Shown here in pieces: positions 35,253 through 46,850 of a DNA stretch of 64,000 bases (the first letter of the stretch is position 1; the number at the start of each line of letters is the position of its first letter). The translations under genes and the position numbers were made by a program. Under the pieces are notes generated by a model, which did not search any database, was not told the DNA's origin, and worked only from the letters and a program-made list of their open reading frames with translations. Origin of the DNA: Polytrichum commune (Eukaryota > Streptophyta > Polytrichopsida > Polytrichales > Polytrichaceae); NCBI GenBank assembly GCA_950295325.1, contig OX485809.1, positions 38,011,081-38,075,080 on the forward strand, given 5' to 3'.

Positions 35253-36205
35253 AGCTATGTTTTGAAAGCCATCCTTCTTCTTAGCTTGGCTTGTGGTTTG
35301 CTTGGTAAAATCAGTAGATGGTTTGGATTGACTTTGCACATGGAGCTTGAGAAAAAAGAAACATTGCTGCACTTTGTACCAATGTAGATGTGAGCATGTT
35401 AGCCTTGTAATGTATGCAGTGAGCTCGGTGGCATTTTAGGGCTTATTGTCCTCTTTTCAAAAGATGGGGTCGAATGAGATCGCTAGTTTACCGATTTGTA
35501 ACTTACTTAGCTTCTTAGGTATGTATGTGTCTTGTCAGTTTGCCATGGGGGTGTGACGAGGGTTTGTTTGTTGTCTACCTTGTTGTTGTTTGACTAGAAT
35601 GGACATGTGTTGTCCTAGTCTCACGGGTAGATCACTCCATTGTCAAGTTGAACACCACGTGCGGCCAAAAAAAATCTTCTTTTGGTAAGTTGCACCACCA
35701 AAATGGGTCAAAATTTTATCAATTTTTTTTCATGAGTAGATATACACAGTACCTATGACATAGTTAAAAGTGGTAACTAAATTTGATGATTTGTTTTTTT
35801 CATAAAACATACCATTTCTAACTCGAATGACACATAACTGAACTAAAACAATTACTAAAAATAAATAAAGATGACTAAAAATTTCAAAAAAGTATACAAA
35901 AGATACTATCAATGGTTATGTATGTGTAGAAAAATATCATAAATTTTAAAATTATATATGGCATGTAATATAGGGGTAGCAAACTTTGTCCGCACGTGGT
36001 GTCAACTTGACAATGAAGTGACCTCCCCGTGCCTAGTCTATTCCACCTCTACATGTGACACATTGCTTTAATGTGGTTCCTACACTATTCCAAAATAGTG
36101 GGGAACGGTAGGGTACATCAATACCACCGCCACTATGTCTTGCATTGTATAGTAGATATTAGGTATGTAAGGTGTTTAATGGTTGTTGGGTGAATTTATT
36201 TCATT
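35253..36205 (+). repeat. Direct tandem duplication, unit 2 (interrupted)
   Basis: It starts AGCTATGTTTTGAAAGCC and aligns with unit 1 once the 410-bp hAT insert and one 8-bp target copy are removed (leaving about 535 bp). The order of events is therefore duplication, divergence, then hAT insertion. Confidence 0.85.
35622..36031 (+). mobile_element. Non-autonomous hAT element, 410 bp, with 8-bp TSD and empty site
   Basis: It begins CACGGGTAGATCACTCC and ends GAAGTGACCTCCCCGTG, with inverted repeats of about 40 bp that include CATTGTCAAGTTGA and CACCACGTGCGG. It is flanked by a perfect CCTAGTCT duplication at 35614-35621 and 36032-36039. The other tandem unit carries the unoccupied site with CCCAGTCT. 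There is no transposase; the 60-codon minus frame inside is chance. Confidence 0.92.
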
Positions 36206-36693
36206 ACTTTTTAAAAGTTGAGGGGGTGAAATATAGAGAAACCACAAAACCAACTCTTGCAAATATTGCTACAAATGGTGGATGTTCCATTCCAAATTTC
36301 TTAGTGTTTTTATTAGTGGGTTGTATTTGGCATGTTTATTTTGGGTCACTTCATGAGTGTATATGTTGTGGCAAAATGTAAACTCGATTAATTGGACGGC
36401 GAGGTTTGCATTTGGGGATGGAGGTTCTTGGTTGTCTATGGGGGCTTCCATATATGCATGTGATGTTGGGTCTAATTTGGTTAAGCATGTGCATCTTTGG
36501 GTGTTACATTTGCATCCATGGTGGGATCGTGTTGTCTATGGGTAGGTTATTTTGGGTGCCTACACTTAATAATGTTCGGTATCTAGTTTGGGGGATTGCT
36601 TTGAGGAATTTCATTATATTGGTGGGTTGTGGTGCAAAACCTATTATTCTTAATCCCTTCAGGTGTAGTTATTACATACTTGTGGGAGATGTG

Positions 36694-36736
<43 letters not shown>

Positions 36737-37860
36737 ATTATTGCATAGTGTGGAATTGGGATTTGTGAATAATCTTGGCCACCTTTTTGTATCTATGGCC
36801 CATATATTGCACATATCCAAATTTGGAGGAGTTGTGTGATTTACGCATCAATCACCCGTTTGAAATCTTTGGAGCTTGAGAATGAAATACTCGTTGGTGG
36901 TATAAGGTGAGCACATCTATTGTGAACACTAAGTTGGGCATTTTAGAATTATGTAGGAGTATGATCATACAATAAAAGTCACATGAGCATACTATTGAAT
37001 CCAAATGAGGAACATGAAATGGGTCACATACGATCCTAAATGGATGTTTAATGAATTCTTAAAGTGAAGATTATAGATGACACATGATGGCTTTCTTCTC
37101 AATATGTGTATTGATACGTGCAATTAGGTTGCCCGACATTGATTTTTTGACATAAGAGGATTGTGACATTGTTGTTACTTGATCAATTGTTCATTTTTGG
37201 TGATCAACTCTTGATTGCTTGAGGAGCCCATTTGGGGTTTCTTGTCAATGAAACCCCCAAAATCCACCTGAAAGACAATTTCAATTGTTTTGAGCACAAC
37301 AAATCAAATAGAATTCTTGAAGCCTATTCCCGCTCCACTCTACAAATCTAAGATTTCTATGTGTTTCAGGATGTTATTGCATTTTGCAACCTCCGTCGGT
37401 CTCATAATCCAACTACACCATATTGCATTTTTTGAAATCTACTTACCAAAATTTAAATCTCAATATCATAGTTGAAATTTCCCATACCATGGCATTCTTA
37501 TACATAAGTTACTTGATTTGTGAAAATTGATATTTTTGAACTAAATTTTCGATTATTATTATTAAATATGTAATTATTTAATTATTTAATTATATTTTTA
37601 CTTTTACTAATTAGAAAAAGAGAGCTAATGATATGCTCTTGTTTCTAAACAAGCTGATTAAAAACTAAATCACGAATGAGTAGTGAAAATTTGGGTGCAA
37701 GTTATGGTTGGCAATATGGAAACATGCTAAGGCAACAAAGGCTGAAAGTCTCATGTCATTTTAAAGTTTGAAATGCAACTAGGTGTTTATAAACTTGAGG
37801 GGATCACTGGCATTTTTCATGTTTAAATTCAAACTTTTGGACTCAACCCACCTACATATC
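36206..37860. other. Gene-less stretch with possible coding remnant
   Basis: Overlapping plus-strand frames at 36172-36768 include one reading FGDGGSWLSMGASIYACDVG, which looks protein-like but matches nothing I know. The segment around 36290-36400 is weakly similar to about 48150-48290. A (CT)n tract occupies 36698-36734. The rest is AT-rich with no gene. Confidence 0.4.
36698..36734 (+). repeat. (CT)n microsatellite
   Basis: About 18 CT dinucleotides. It explains the Ser-Leu run in an overlapping frame. Confidence 0.97.
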
Positions 37861-37926
37861 TAAGGGCCACCTTACCCTACAGCTTGAGGGTCCTTGACCC
37901 ATGATATACAAATTAAGTGATTTGGT

Positions 37927-38511
37927 GGAGAAACCAGAGACTGTCCAAGTTCACTTTACACTAGACCTTGAAGGCATGAGGGGCCCGAGGAATTCAAATG
38001 GATGGAAAATGCATGTTACATGGCATCCCACATGGTAGCAAGTGGATAATAATATGTCATGGTCTACTGGATATTGCATTCGGCCTATCATATTAGAGGT
38101 AAGTCTAACACAAAATTAACAGCCATGGCAAGCCTAATCATATTCCCGTTGGCTCTTATAAATATTATGTCGTCTTTGTGGTGACTAGAACCCAAATATT
38201 TGTTGTGTCCACTTTCACTTTTACACCAAGCTTGAGGGCCCACCAATAATTGCAAAGTTGCATTCTATTTCCCATGATTAGACCTTTGAATGGTTTTCAA
38301 AGGCCTTGAGGTTTTCAATTCTAGTTATGTATTAGACCCACTGTCTCTTTTTGATGGACTTAACGCAAGATCTGGCAAATTATGAAACATTATTTGCTCG
38401 CCACCATGTAGGACCCCATGTGAATTTTTTCATCCATTCGAATGCCTTTGGTCCCTCACGCCTTCAAAACCACTAGTGTAAAGTGAACTTCAATTGTCTC
38501 TGGTTTCTCGA
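37927..38511. mobile_element. Foldback relative of the GGGCC family
   Basis: Two inverted arms of about 80 bp (37927-38005 and 38433-38511) share GAGAAACCAGAGAC, AGTTCACTTTACACTAG, AAGGCRTGAGGG and TTCRAATGGATG. TAAGGGCCACCTTACCC just outside (from 37861) resembles the GGGCC family end. No clear target duplication was found and the outer limits are approximate. Confidence 0.5.
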
Positions 38512-38667
38512 CCAATCACATTATATAAATAATTAACGTTTGGCAATCCAATGTGATATTGAGCCCATTGGCCCTACCTTGCTCAAAAACACACTTGGTG
38601 CAGGGTGGGCTCTCGGCTTCCTACCTACCTAGCTAGTCATTTCCGACAAGTAGAGAGAAGATTTCAC

Positions 38668-38729
38668 ACCGGGAATCGAACCGCCAACCACTCCATTCGA
38701 AAATGGGTACCTCTCCACTAACACCCGGT
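38668..38729 (-). ncRNA. tRNA-like head, possible SINE or dead tRNA
   Basis: On the minus strand, TTAGTGGAGAGG resembles a Pol III A box, and GGTTCGATTCC, about 35 nt later, is a near-consensus B box. Both lie between complementary ACCGGG and CCCGGT. The 62-nt span is too short for a good cloverleaf: the anticodon arm is CCATT-TTCG-AATGG and the T stem does not form. It is either a tRNA-derived SINE head or a decayed tRNA. The body of the putative SINE would extend towards 38590; no poly-A tail or other copy was found. Confidence 0.35.
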
Positions 38730-38749
38730 AGTTTAGGGTCTATGATCAG

Positions 38750-38950
38750 GGGAGAACTAGCAGTTTGTTACACATGAACCAGTTGAGTTTGAGAAATAAC
38801 CGGTTGAAGTTGAAGACTGCAGGAAAATTACCAATCATTTTATAGGAATTTATAGATTATACCCTAGTTTAAGAAAGGAAAACCGAAGGATGTGAACATG
38901 TAACCGGTTGGACTTGCAAACACTAGGATCTCAACCGATTATGCCCAAAA
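38750..38950 (-). repeat. Dispersed repeat A, copy 2 (inverted)
   Basis: It reads as the reverse complement of 31725-31905 and 47355-47520: AACCAGTTGAGTTTGAGAAATAACC corresponds to the antisense of their ACTCAACCGGTTCAT-type text, and GGAAAACCG and CCGGTTGGACTTG match as well. Confidence 0.65.
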
Positions 38951-40914
38951 ATCTCCCCGATCACTATTAAGGGTCATCTTAGACCAATTAATTTATCATG
39001 GATCAATGGCCCTCAAGCGCTTTCTAGTGTAAAGAGCGGCCCCCTCATAACCCTCTCCAAATCATGAAAACACCCTAAATACACACACACACATACACAC
39101 AACACCAACAACTTGAACTCCCACATGTCTAGAATGCTTTGCAATGCAATGTGTAGACTGATCTCATGTGGAGTCATGATGGGTCACAAAACTATTAAAA
39201 GTGGAAGTGGGGGAAATGAGATGCCGATGGTGCCACGTCTAAATTGCATGACATGATCATTCATGTGAAGATCATTAAAGCATTATGAAAACCCGCTTGC
39301 TCAAACTTTATCTCTCTTCTAGTCAAAGATTCCCAAGCATATTCCCGACGCAAGTGCACCTCGATCGTGTGCCGCTTGCATCACTATGATGTGTGAAAAC
39401 TCTCACAACACACGTCACCCGACTTCAAGTCCGCAATTTAATATGCACATTGTATAACTAGCCACAAGAATGTTCTCTTTGGAACATTTCCTAAATTACA
39501 AGGTATCGTGTGTGCCACTTTCTTGATTAATGGATTAGGCAATAGACTAGGCAACGTCGACCTAGTGTAATCGTGATGATGATGCGATCTCTCTAGTCTA
39601 TATGACCCTATTTATAATGGATACCCTCCCTAAATGGGTTACTAATGTACGGGTTTCCTAAATTAGTTACTAGATATTGACTCACTTTTACGGCCCGCCC
39701 GGGAGGGTGATTGTTGTACTTTATTGAGAAAGAGGGTCACTATTTTATAGTTGGAAGCCAGAGCCTACAAATGAAAGTCAACTGGAATGTTTCTTTGTTT
39801 TTTGTTTTTTTATCTATTATTTTAACATAATTTTATATTGATAAATTTTAGAAGAAGAAAACGTTTGGTTTGATTTGGGATGCATCGAAGAACTCCATTG
39901 GGGAGAGAAGAAACTAAGCGTAGTAGAGGCATCCATAACTGATCATTTGAGTGATTTTGCGCTAGATCTGGAGAAGTATAAGGCGGTGTACATTTTTCCC
40001 ATGTAGGAAGATAGAAAGTAGGTGGACTGCAATTTTTTTGGTAATTTTATTCCTTACATTGAAATCACTGTGAATCGTTAAAGCCAAAATTTGGTCCGAG
40101 TATATTACCAATGTTTAGAGTATGCCATAACCGCTCACTCCTCCTCGCTTTAGCACTCAAAACTTGGTTCCAACACGATCGAAATTCAATATCCTAGCCC
40201 TATTGAAATTTAGTCCCAACTTGATTGAAATTCCGGTACCCTACAGATTGCCAATGGGATCTTGATTGGGAATAGAAACCTCTACTATACATGTGGTAGG
40301 TTTCCTCCTTGCTTCAAGTCCCAATGACTTTATATGTGATTTTGACAATGAAATAAAGTGCTTGAATTATCTCAAGAAATTTTTTATTTAAAAAAAGCAA
40401 AATAAAAAAGCAAAATCAAGAGAGGTGTCAAGACCGCGTGTGGAATTTTTGCTCCGGACACACCAAAGCACAACCATCCTAGCACTAAGAATGAAGGCTC
40501 ATGACTACATGGCCACAACCAAGTGGGTATGATGCCTCACCTTTTATATATATATATATATATATATATAAACCTTTGTTATCCACTAGTCATGGCCAAG
40601 AGGGACAGTTTTTGGAGGCGTTGACTAGGAAATTTTGAGAAGATACATATTTCCAAGGCCTCCGAAGATATGCCCTTTATAAAATATTCGGTGGACAACG
40701 AGAGTTTTCATTGTAAACAAAGGGATAAACATGTAGTCATGTCTTATTAACCCTTACATGTCCTCCAAAGCCGGCTGGGCTCCCTCCAAAAAAAAAGGCG
40801 ATTGTGGAATCACGCCATGTCTTTATATGAACCCCCCAACCGAACATGGAGATTCTTTTATGTTTCAAAGAGTGATATTGAGTGCAAGTTGGTTCATGTC
40901 AAAACCCTACCTAA
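38951..40914. other. Gene-less stretch
   Basis: No recognised gene. A short AGTGTAAAGAGCGGCCCC motif near 39030 is a stray GGGCC-family terminus. A (TA)n microsatellite lies at 40545-40571. Confidence 0.5.
40545..40571 (+). repeat. (TA)n microsatellite
   Basis: About 13 TA dinucleotides. Confidence 0.95.
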
Positions 40915-41401
40915 GGGCCATTTCACATTATGGTCGTCCAAGTCGACAGGCCGTGGGATTGAATAGCCACATTATGTTGAGAGTCCAAAGAAATGGGCTG
41001 AATATAGCCAATAAAATATAGAAATTGGAGCCTTCAGCCATGGTGTGAAGCCTCCAAAGGCCAAGCCCAAAGTCCAAAGAAAGAAGAAACATCCCACTTT
41101 GTTCCCTGCCCAATGCAACCCCTCCAATCTAACGGCCAAGATCTTGTCAAGCTTTTAATTTTTTCAATGAAAAAAATCGATGGCCTCTTGACCATAGTTT
41201 GGTCTTCCATTCCTGTCCGACCCTAACTTCCTCCGAGAGTCTGTCACCTTGGTCAAAAAATACTGTCATGTAAGCATTTTGGAGAATGACGACCTTTGGC
41301 CTCTAGTGTGAAGGGTCGAGAGGTTAAATTCTTGGTTTCTTGCAATTTGATTGGTGGAAATCGACGGCCTCTCGACCTTCAACCATAGTGTGAAGCGGCC
41401 C
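40915..41401 (+). mobile_element. GGGCC-ended TIR element with TAA target duplication
   Basis: 487 bp between GGGCCATTTCACATTATGG and CCATAGTGTGAAGCGGCCC, flanked by TAA on both sides (40912-40914 and 41402-41404). Internal TCGACGGCCTCTCGACC and TCGATGGCCTCTTGACC are imperfect repeats. It is non-coding and fits a Harbinger-like non-autonomous element. Confidence 0.82.
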
Positions 41402-41753
41402 TAAGATAAGCAAGGGGTTAGAAGTTTACCAACTCATAACTTAGCATCCACCACAAATGATGGATACTTAATAACGAAGTTGTTTTGGTCAAGTTGCAAG
41501 CCCCACTTGAGAAGGAGAATTAATTCCTTTACTAAATGACCTTCTCTTTCCCACCCTTAGATGCTCATTTAGTGTATGTTATGGGTAGCCCTTGACAATG
41601 TGAGCATTCTTTGGTATGGTGGGAGCATTCTCTTTCCAATTAGATTATTTTTTGAGCCACACTTATTTCCTCCCCCATAAAGCATGCTCACCCTTGATTA
41701 AATACTTAGGAAACCCAATTCACCCAAGTTCACAAGTTTGCCATCTCCTCAGG

Positions 41754-42139
41754 TTGTTCAAAATTCAAACTGCCAAAAACAATCTATCAAGAACCTAGTA
41801 TCGAGAATATGAATTGAGTGTTACAAGACTTATGAGAAGCATTCTCCCCAATTCCAAACTATGTGAAGCTAGAATCCTTCACAAAATAGTGGCAACCATT
41901 TTTGTGGGCCCACGTATCAAACCGTAAATATGCCAGCAAAATAAGTCTCCCCATTGAATAGGGAGAAGTTTGAGCCAACTCGGTTAGTATCCTTACTTCT
42001 TCATTATCAATCAGTTATTCATTACAAAAGCTTCGAATATTTCTTGTATTTTTCCTTTAATTAGTATATTTCCTAGAACATGGTTCAGTTAAGTTCCTAG
42101 AGTCTTGATTTTGAGCTGGTAATTTGGAAAGACAATTGG
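41754..42139 (+). repeat. Recent tandem duplication, unit 1 (386 bp)
   Basis: It is almost identical to the next 383 bp. Differences seen by eye are few (GGGAGAAGTTT versus GGGAAAAAGTTG, CTTGTA versus CATGTA, and a handful more). No domain or repeat family is recognised inside. Confidence 0.93.
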
Positions 42140-42522
42140 TTGTCTAAAATTCAAACTGCCAAAAACAATCTATCAAGAACCTAGTATCGAGAATATGAAT
42201 TGAGTGTTACAAGACTTATGAGAAGCATTCTCCCCAATTCCAAACTATGTGAAGCTAGAATCCTTCACAAAATAGTGGCAACCATTTTTGTGGGCCCACG
42301 TATCAAACCGTAAATATGCCAGCAAAATAAGTCTCCCCATTGAATAGGGAAAAAGTTGAGCCAACTCGGTTAGTATCCTTACTTCTTCATTATCAATCAG
42401 TTATTCATTAAAAAAGCTTCGAATATTTCATGTATTTTTCCTCTAATTAGTATAATTCCTAGAACATGGTTCAGTTAAGTTCCTAGAGTCTTGATTTTGA
42501 GCTGGTAATTTGGGAAAACAAA
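42140..42522 (+). repeat. Recent tandem duplication, unit 2
   Basis: Second copy of the 386-bp unit, ending at GAGCTGGTAATTTGGG. High identity means the duplication is young compared with most repeats here. Confidence 0.93.
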
Positions 42523-42691
42523 CCGGTTGATCTGTAACTTCTCCCCGCTTAATTAAGCTAATTGAGCCTCCCATCAAATTCAATGTTGAAATTCTTATCA
42601 AGCTACCTACACTATGAGAGGCTACGAATAGTACTGTGTGTTGCAGGAAAGGAGACCGTATCCTGGACATTGAATAATGTTTTGGAAGTTA

Positions 42692-43198
42692 AAGCCACTC
42701 TACACACGAGACTGAGGGCCCGTGACCGTTGCACTTCAAGCACTCTCATGGGTGGAAAAGGCGGAGCCGGTCCAAGTTCGCTACTTCACACTACGCTTAA
42801 GTAACCAACGGAGTAACTGAATGCAAGATGGATGTAATTAAAGTCCACATGGATTCCTACATGGCATCAAACGGAGCATGTTTCATGGTCATTTGGAATA
42901 TTTTCAAAAAATCACTTCTTGGAGGTAGGCCTAACACAAAACCAGCACACCATGGCATTCCGAAATCTCACAACCGTTAATTTATTGTATTTTATCATGT
43001 GTGAGGATCTCGGATGAATAGAAACTCATTGAAATAGTATTTGGTTGAGGGCCCAATCACATATGACTCCACACTACACTTGAGGGCCCGTGACCACATT
43101 ACATGATTTTGGAAGTGCCTTGGGACGGCCTTTGCACACTTCTTTCAGGCTCTCACAATTTCATGGTCGTGGCTCTTGGCTCGTGTGTGAAGTGGCTC
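42692..43198 (+). mobile_element. GGGCC-family element (AGCC variant) with TTA target duplication
   Basis: 507 bp between AAGCCACTCTACACACGAG and CTCGTGTGTGAAGTGGCTC, flanked by TTA on both sides (42689-42691 and 43199-43201). The interior closely matches 46851-47354, including AAAAGGCGGAGCCGGTCC and GGAGGTAGGCCTAACAC. It is non-coding. Confidence 0.82.
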
Positions 43199-43307
43199 TT
43201 AGACTAGATCTTCCATCATTTCTATATTCTTTTCTTTTCTTTTCTTTTTAAAATTTAAATTTTTTGGTTTAGAGACACATTGATAGCAGTTCATAGTATC
43301 ATAAAAC

Positions 43308-45017
43308 CACAAGTGGGTCACTCTATAAGATTTTTGTGCATCACATGCGGCATAGAGGGATTTGTTTAGGGGCTATTTACTTCCAAGGTATGAATTAAAG
43401 GTTCTTTATAATTACTTAATTCACTACAACGACCTTTTTGTTTGCACCCTGTCATTTACTTATATTTCTTATGCCAATGCAAATTTAGTATAGTCTATAT
43501 TCCTTTTAAGTAATAAAAAATAATCCATGTCCATATGTACTATTGCATACATACAAAAATCATGTGCATACAAAGTATTGCAAACACAGTTCCATATAAG
43601 CCATTACAAAAAAAAACTTGTGCTTAAGGATCATATTACAAAACATAACAACACTATTTGATCACATAGTACAATCCTAGAACGCAAACATTGATTCCCA
43701 ATGTGTTTACACATCAAACCTAATAAATTTGTTTAACCATGAAGACTACATGATATTCAATACTTCCAACCGGCTTAAAATGAAGCATATAGAAGACAAA
43801 TACTTACAAATATATCATTCTATCATATCAAACAACACAACCACATCACACTTGTATATCATACACAACCATATCAACAACTAAAATATCATACACCATA
43901 TTCATTACAAAAACTATGATTGTGTGGTAAATACACAATGCCCACTCCATAGGAGTTTGGGCACGAGCACAAAGAAGATCGTATATGGGTACAAAAGAAT
44001 TGATGACCTCATAATATGACAACCTCTTGTGAATTCAGAAACGCCTTGCTCCCAATTCATGCAATGGTACCATAATTCAAAATCTGAAATAATATTGATA
44101 GTGATTTGATACTCTAATAGCCCATAGATTAATCATCACCAAGACAAGTCTCCTATGCCTTCTACAAGTAACATTGGATTAGATGCATTAAGAAGGAAAA
44201 AGAAAAAAAAGAAAAAAAAGACTTAGATGAAGAAAGAAATTGCTAGAGCTTGGAATGTTGAGCCATAAGTTGTACATGAATCCTATACATTTCTCTTGGT
44301 CACAAACTTTTCTAGCTCCTCTGCATCAATCCTATATAGTGTGTATACTTCATTGTAGCTCAGGGTCACAATAGTAATAATGCAATCCACATCAATTCAT
44401 TTGTTATTGGCGTGGTCATATTTGATTTTGTTATGGCCCGGAGGTTTCCTATAATATTGTAGTATTACTTCAATATAGGGGTTGTGAGGATTTTGCCTCC
44501 CATATTCTTTGATTTGAGCCAAGAGGTCAACTGGCTACCTTTGTACCCCAATTGTATGCCCATTACTCCTCTTACTGGCTTGTGCCCTCCCAAACTCCAA
44601 GTAGAGAACCAAGCTCCAAACCCAACGAGCTTCAGCTATGTGCAAACTCAACCCTAAACTAGAGCAAAACAAGAGAAAACCCTACTGCTCTAGAAGCTAA
44701 GGAAGATGACCAATGACTACACCCTCATTTTCATCCATTTTTTCACGTATGTCGAATGAAATTTTCATCCATTCAACATGCACCATCCTTAGTGCATTCT
44801 TACAAACAAATCATAATAAACATAAATCCCATGATCCTAAATTGCAGCCCTTATATTAGTTATACTAGAAAGTAATGGCCTAGTTTTTAGGCATGTCGAC
44901 TCTTAATGGACTCTTCATTCTTTGGAGTCCCTTTATAGTTTTGATTTCACAAGAATTAAATCCTCCCCATAGTATGCTGCATGTCATTTGTAAATTGCAT
45001 TAAATGACCCACCCAGG
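43308..45017 (+). mobile_element. Long hAT-family element, 1,710 bp, with perfect 8-bp TSD and cargo
   Basis: The ends CACAAGTGGGTCACTCT and GACCCACCCAGG are imperfect inverted repeats, followed inward by CATGCGGCA and TGCTGCATG. It is flanked by a perfect CATAAAAC duplication at 43300-43307 and 45018-45025. The left and right 200-300 bp align with the 549-bp element at 22968. The extra middle holds minus-strand coding-like sequence (43847-44640) that I cannot assign to a transposase. Confidence 0.82.
43847..44640 (-). pseudogene. Unidentified coding remnant inside the long hAT element
   Basis: On the minus strand several consecutive segments read as plausible protein in shifting frames. One is about KEYGRQNPHNPYIEVILQYY (44450-44520). 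A second contains EVYTLYRIDAEELEKFV (about 44300-44350). A third runs through LSYYEVINSFVPIYDLLCAR (about 43950-44020) to a stop near 43847. In-frame stops at about 44037 and elsewhere show decay. I recognise no domain. It may be the remains of this family's own protein or a captured host gene. Confidence 0.45.
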
Positions 45018-45025
45018 CATAAAAC

Positions 45026-46850
45026 ACTTGGCGAATCCTCCATATTTCCCTAAAAATTAGTTTTATGTCATAGATCTATATCTGACAAAATTGATAGCAC
45101 CATGAGATTATAAACTACTTACCTTGCACTTTTGGGGTCATGAAGACTTAGGTAGGTCAATTATTGCATTTTAAAAACAACATGCAACCTAATGTAGGGA
45201 GGGTTGAATTCATTTGACATAAAATTTATAGGAGACTTCCACATAATTCAAGGTTTGTGAAGAGTATATTAAACTAATAGAGCTAGGTAGATAGGCTTTA
45301 AATGTGGACCATTAAGGAAAAAACATTAATAATATAGGGGTTGAAGACAAGGACCTTAGGATTGTTGTGTTTCCACCCCAAGGGGTTGTGTACATCATGG
45401 ACCATGAAGTCGTCCCTTGCACCCCTTATATATTTGGTCGGCTATTGAACTCAACCCATGACCACTTCGGTTACATCAAGGGAAAAAACTGTAAGAGTAA
45501 CCATGGAGCTTGAGGTCCCCAAAAGGCCTATTTTCAAGCCTACGATATCTATTGTCATGGTCCAACGAGTTTTGTGGTGAGAGGAGCAAAAGAGGTTCTC
45601 TCGTTGCAAAAGTTTGGGGACAATGATAGAAAACTGCCGTTTTAATCATATATATAATGTTGCCAAACATAAATGTAGTTAAGAGGAAAGAAGGGGAGAA
45701 GATGGGAGAAGGCAAAACATCAAAAATCCCAAAATTGCATTTTTGGGGCAAAATAACAAAATTCAACCTATTTGGAGTTAATCAAGGTGGACTTGGTTCT
45801 TGCAATAGGATAACTTTCAATTTTTCATCCATCTAAACATTTTAGAAACTGGCAAGACAATTTTCAAATTTCAATGAAGCATTCCATTTTTGAGATTTGA
45901 GGTTGAGCTTTAATGAAAATTTGCCCAAAAATATACACAATGTTGCCAAGCATTATGGTCTAGACTCCACACCTTCCCCAAATTTCCAAGGCCATTAATT
46001 TGTGATTACCGTAACGATTCCACGTCATCATGGTGAGCTTCCAATCCAAGGTGGCAACCATCGGGACCCCACCATGAATATTAGGTGGCAACCCATTATG
46101 GTCCCGTGAGTGCTAAAGGGTCAAATGGTTGCCACTTAGATTGCCACGTTGAAGCGTTGAATACATGAGGTGAGTGCAAATGCAAGAAATGGGGCCGGGT
46201 GAGAGGGAATTATTGCATGTGAACGTGTACCTTTCATCTATTCAACATAAAAACTTGATCTCTTATCAATTATGAATGATTCATCTCAAATGACTTCAAA
46301 TAAACTACTTCTTTTTTTGTATGTGAAAATGATGTCAATGTCAACTCACCTCAAAAAAAGTAACCTCAATTTGACTCCTTTTTTTGTATGTGAAAATGAT
46401 TTCAATGTCAACTCAACTCAAAAAAAGTAACCTCTATTTGACTCCGTGACAATTGCCCTCTAGTCGGCAAGAAATGGGGCCAGACTCGAGAGAGTACCTT
46501 TCATCGCTCCATGTTCAAACCATGCCCCTTAGAATGTTTATAGTTAATTGGTCATAAAATGGCCTCACAAGACTAATTTGGGACTGTTGAAGCTAATTCC
46601 AGTGTCCGAATTTCTCATGTTGACTGAGTGATATTCTTTATTACACGATTCCTGATAAGAAGGGACGTAACTGGTGGACTTCTGAGTTACTTCTCATGGG
46701 CCACCAAATTCATTGCTACATTGCAAGCACTCTCTGCCTCTGCCAAATTAGTCAAGCCGACAAAATTGGGGCTAACTTAGGCAGGGGCGGTAGCAGTGTC
46801 TGGAGAGATTTTTGGGTATAATGGGGCCAAATCCCAGTGTTTCTAAGTTA
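45026..46850. other. Gene-less stretch with small duplication
   Basis: No recognisable gene. A 67-bp tandem duplication occupies about 46311-46443 (TTTTTGTATGTGAAAATGAT units). The 96-codon minus frame at 45476-45766 has no motif. Confidence 0.5.
46311..46443 (+). repeat. 67-bp tandem duplication
   Basis: Two adjacent units share GTATGTGAAAATGAT and AAAAAAAGTAACCTC with a 67-bp period and few mismatches. Confidence 0.85.

Noticed and set aside
34716..36205. Direct repeats considered as a pair of LTRs
   Set aside because: The two copies are immediately adjacent with no internal region, primer-binding site or TG...CA ends; this is a tandem duplication.
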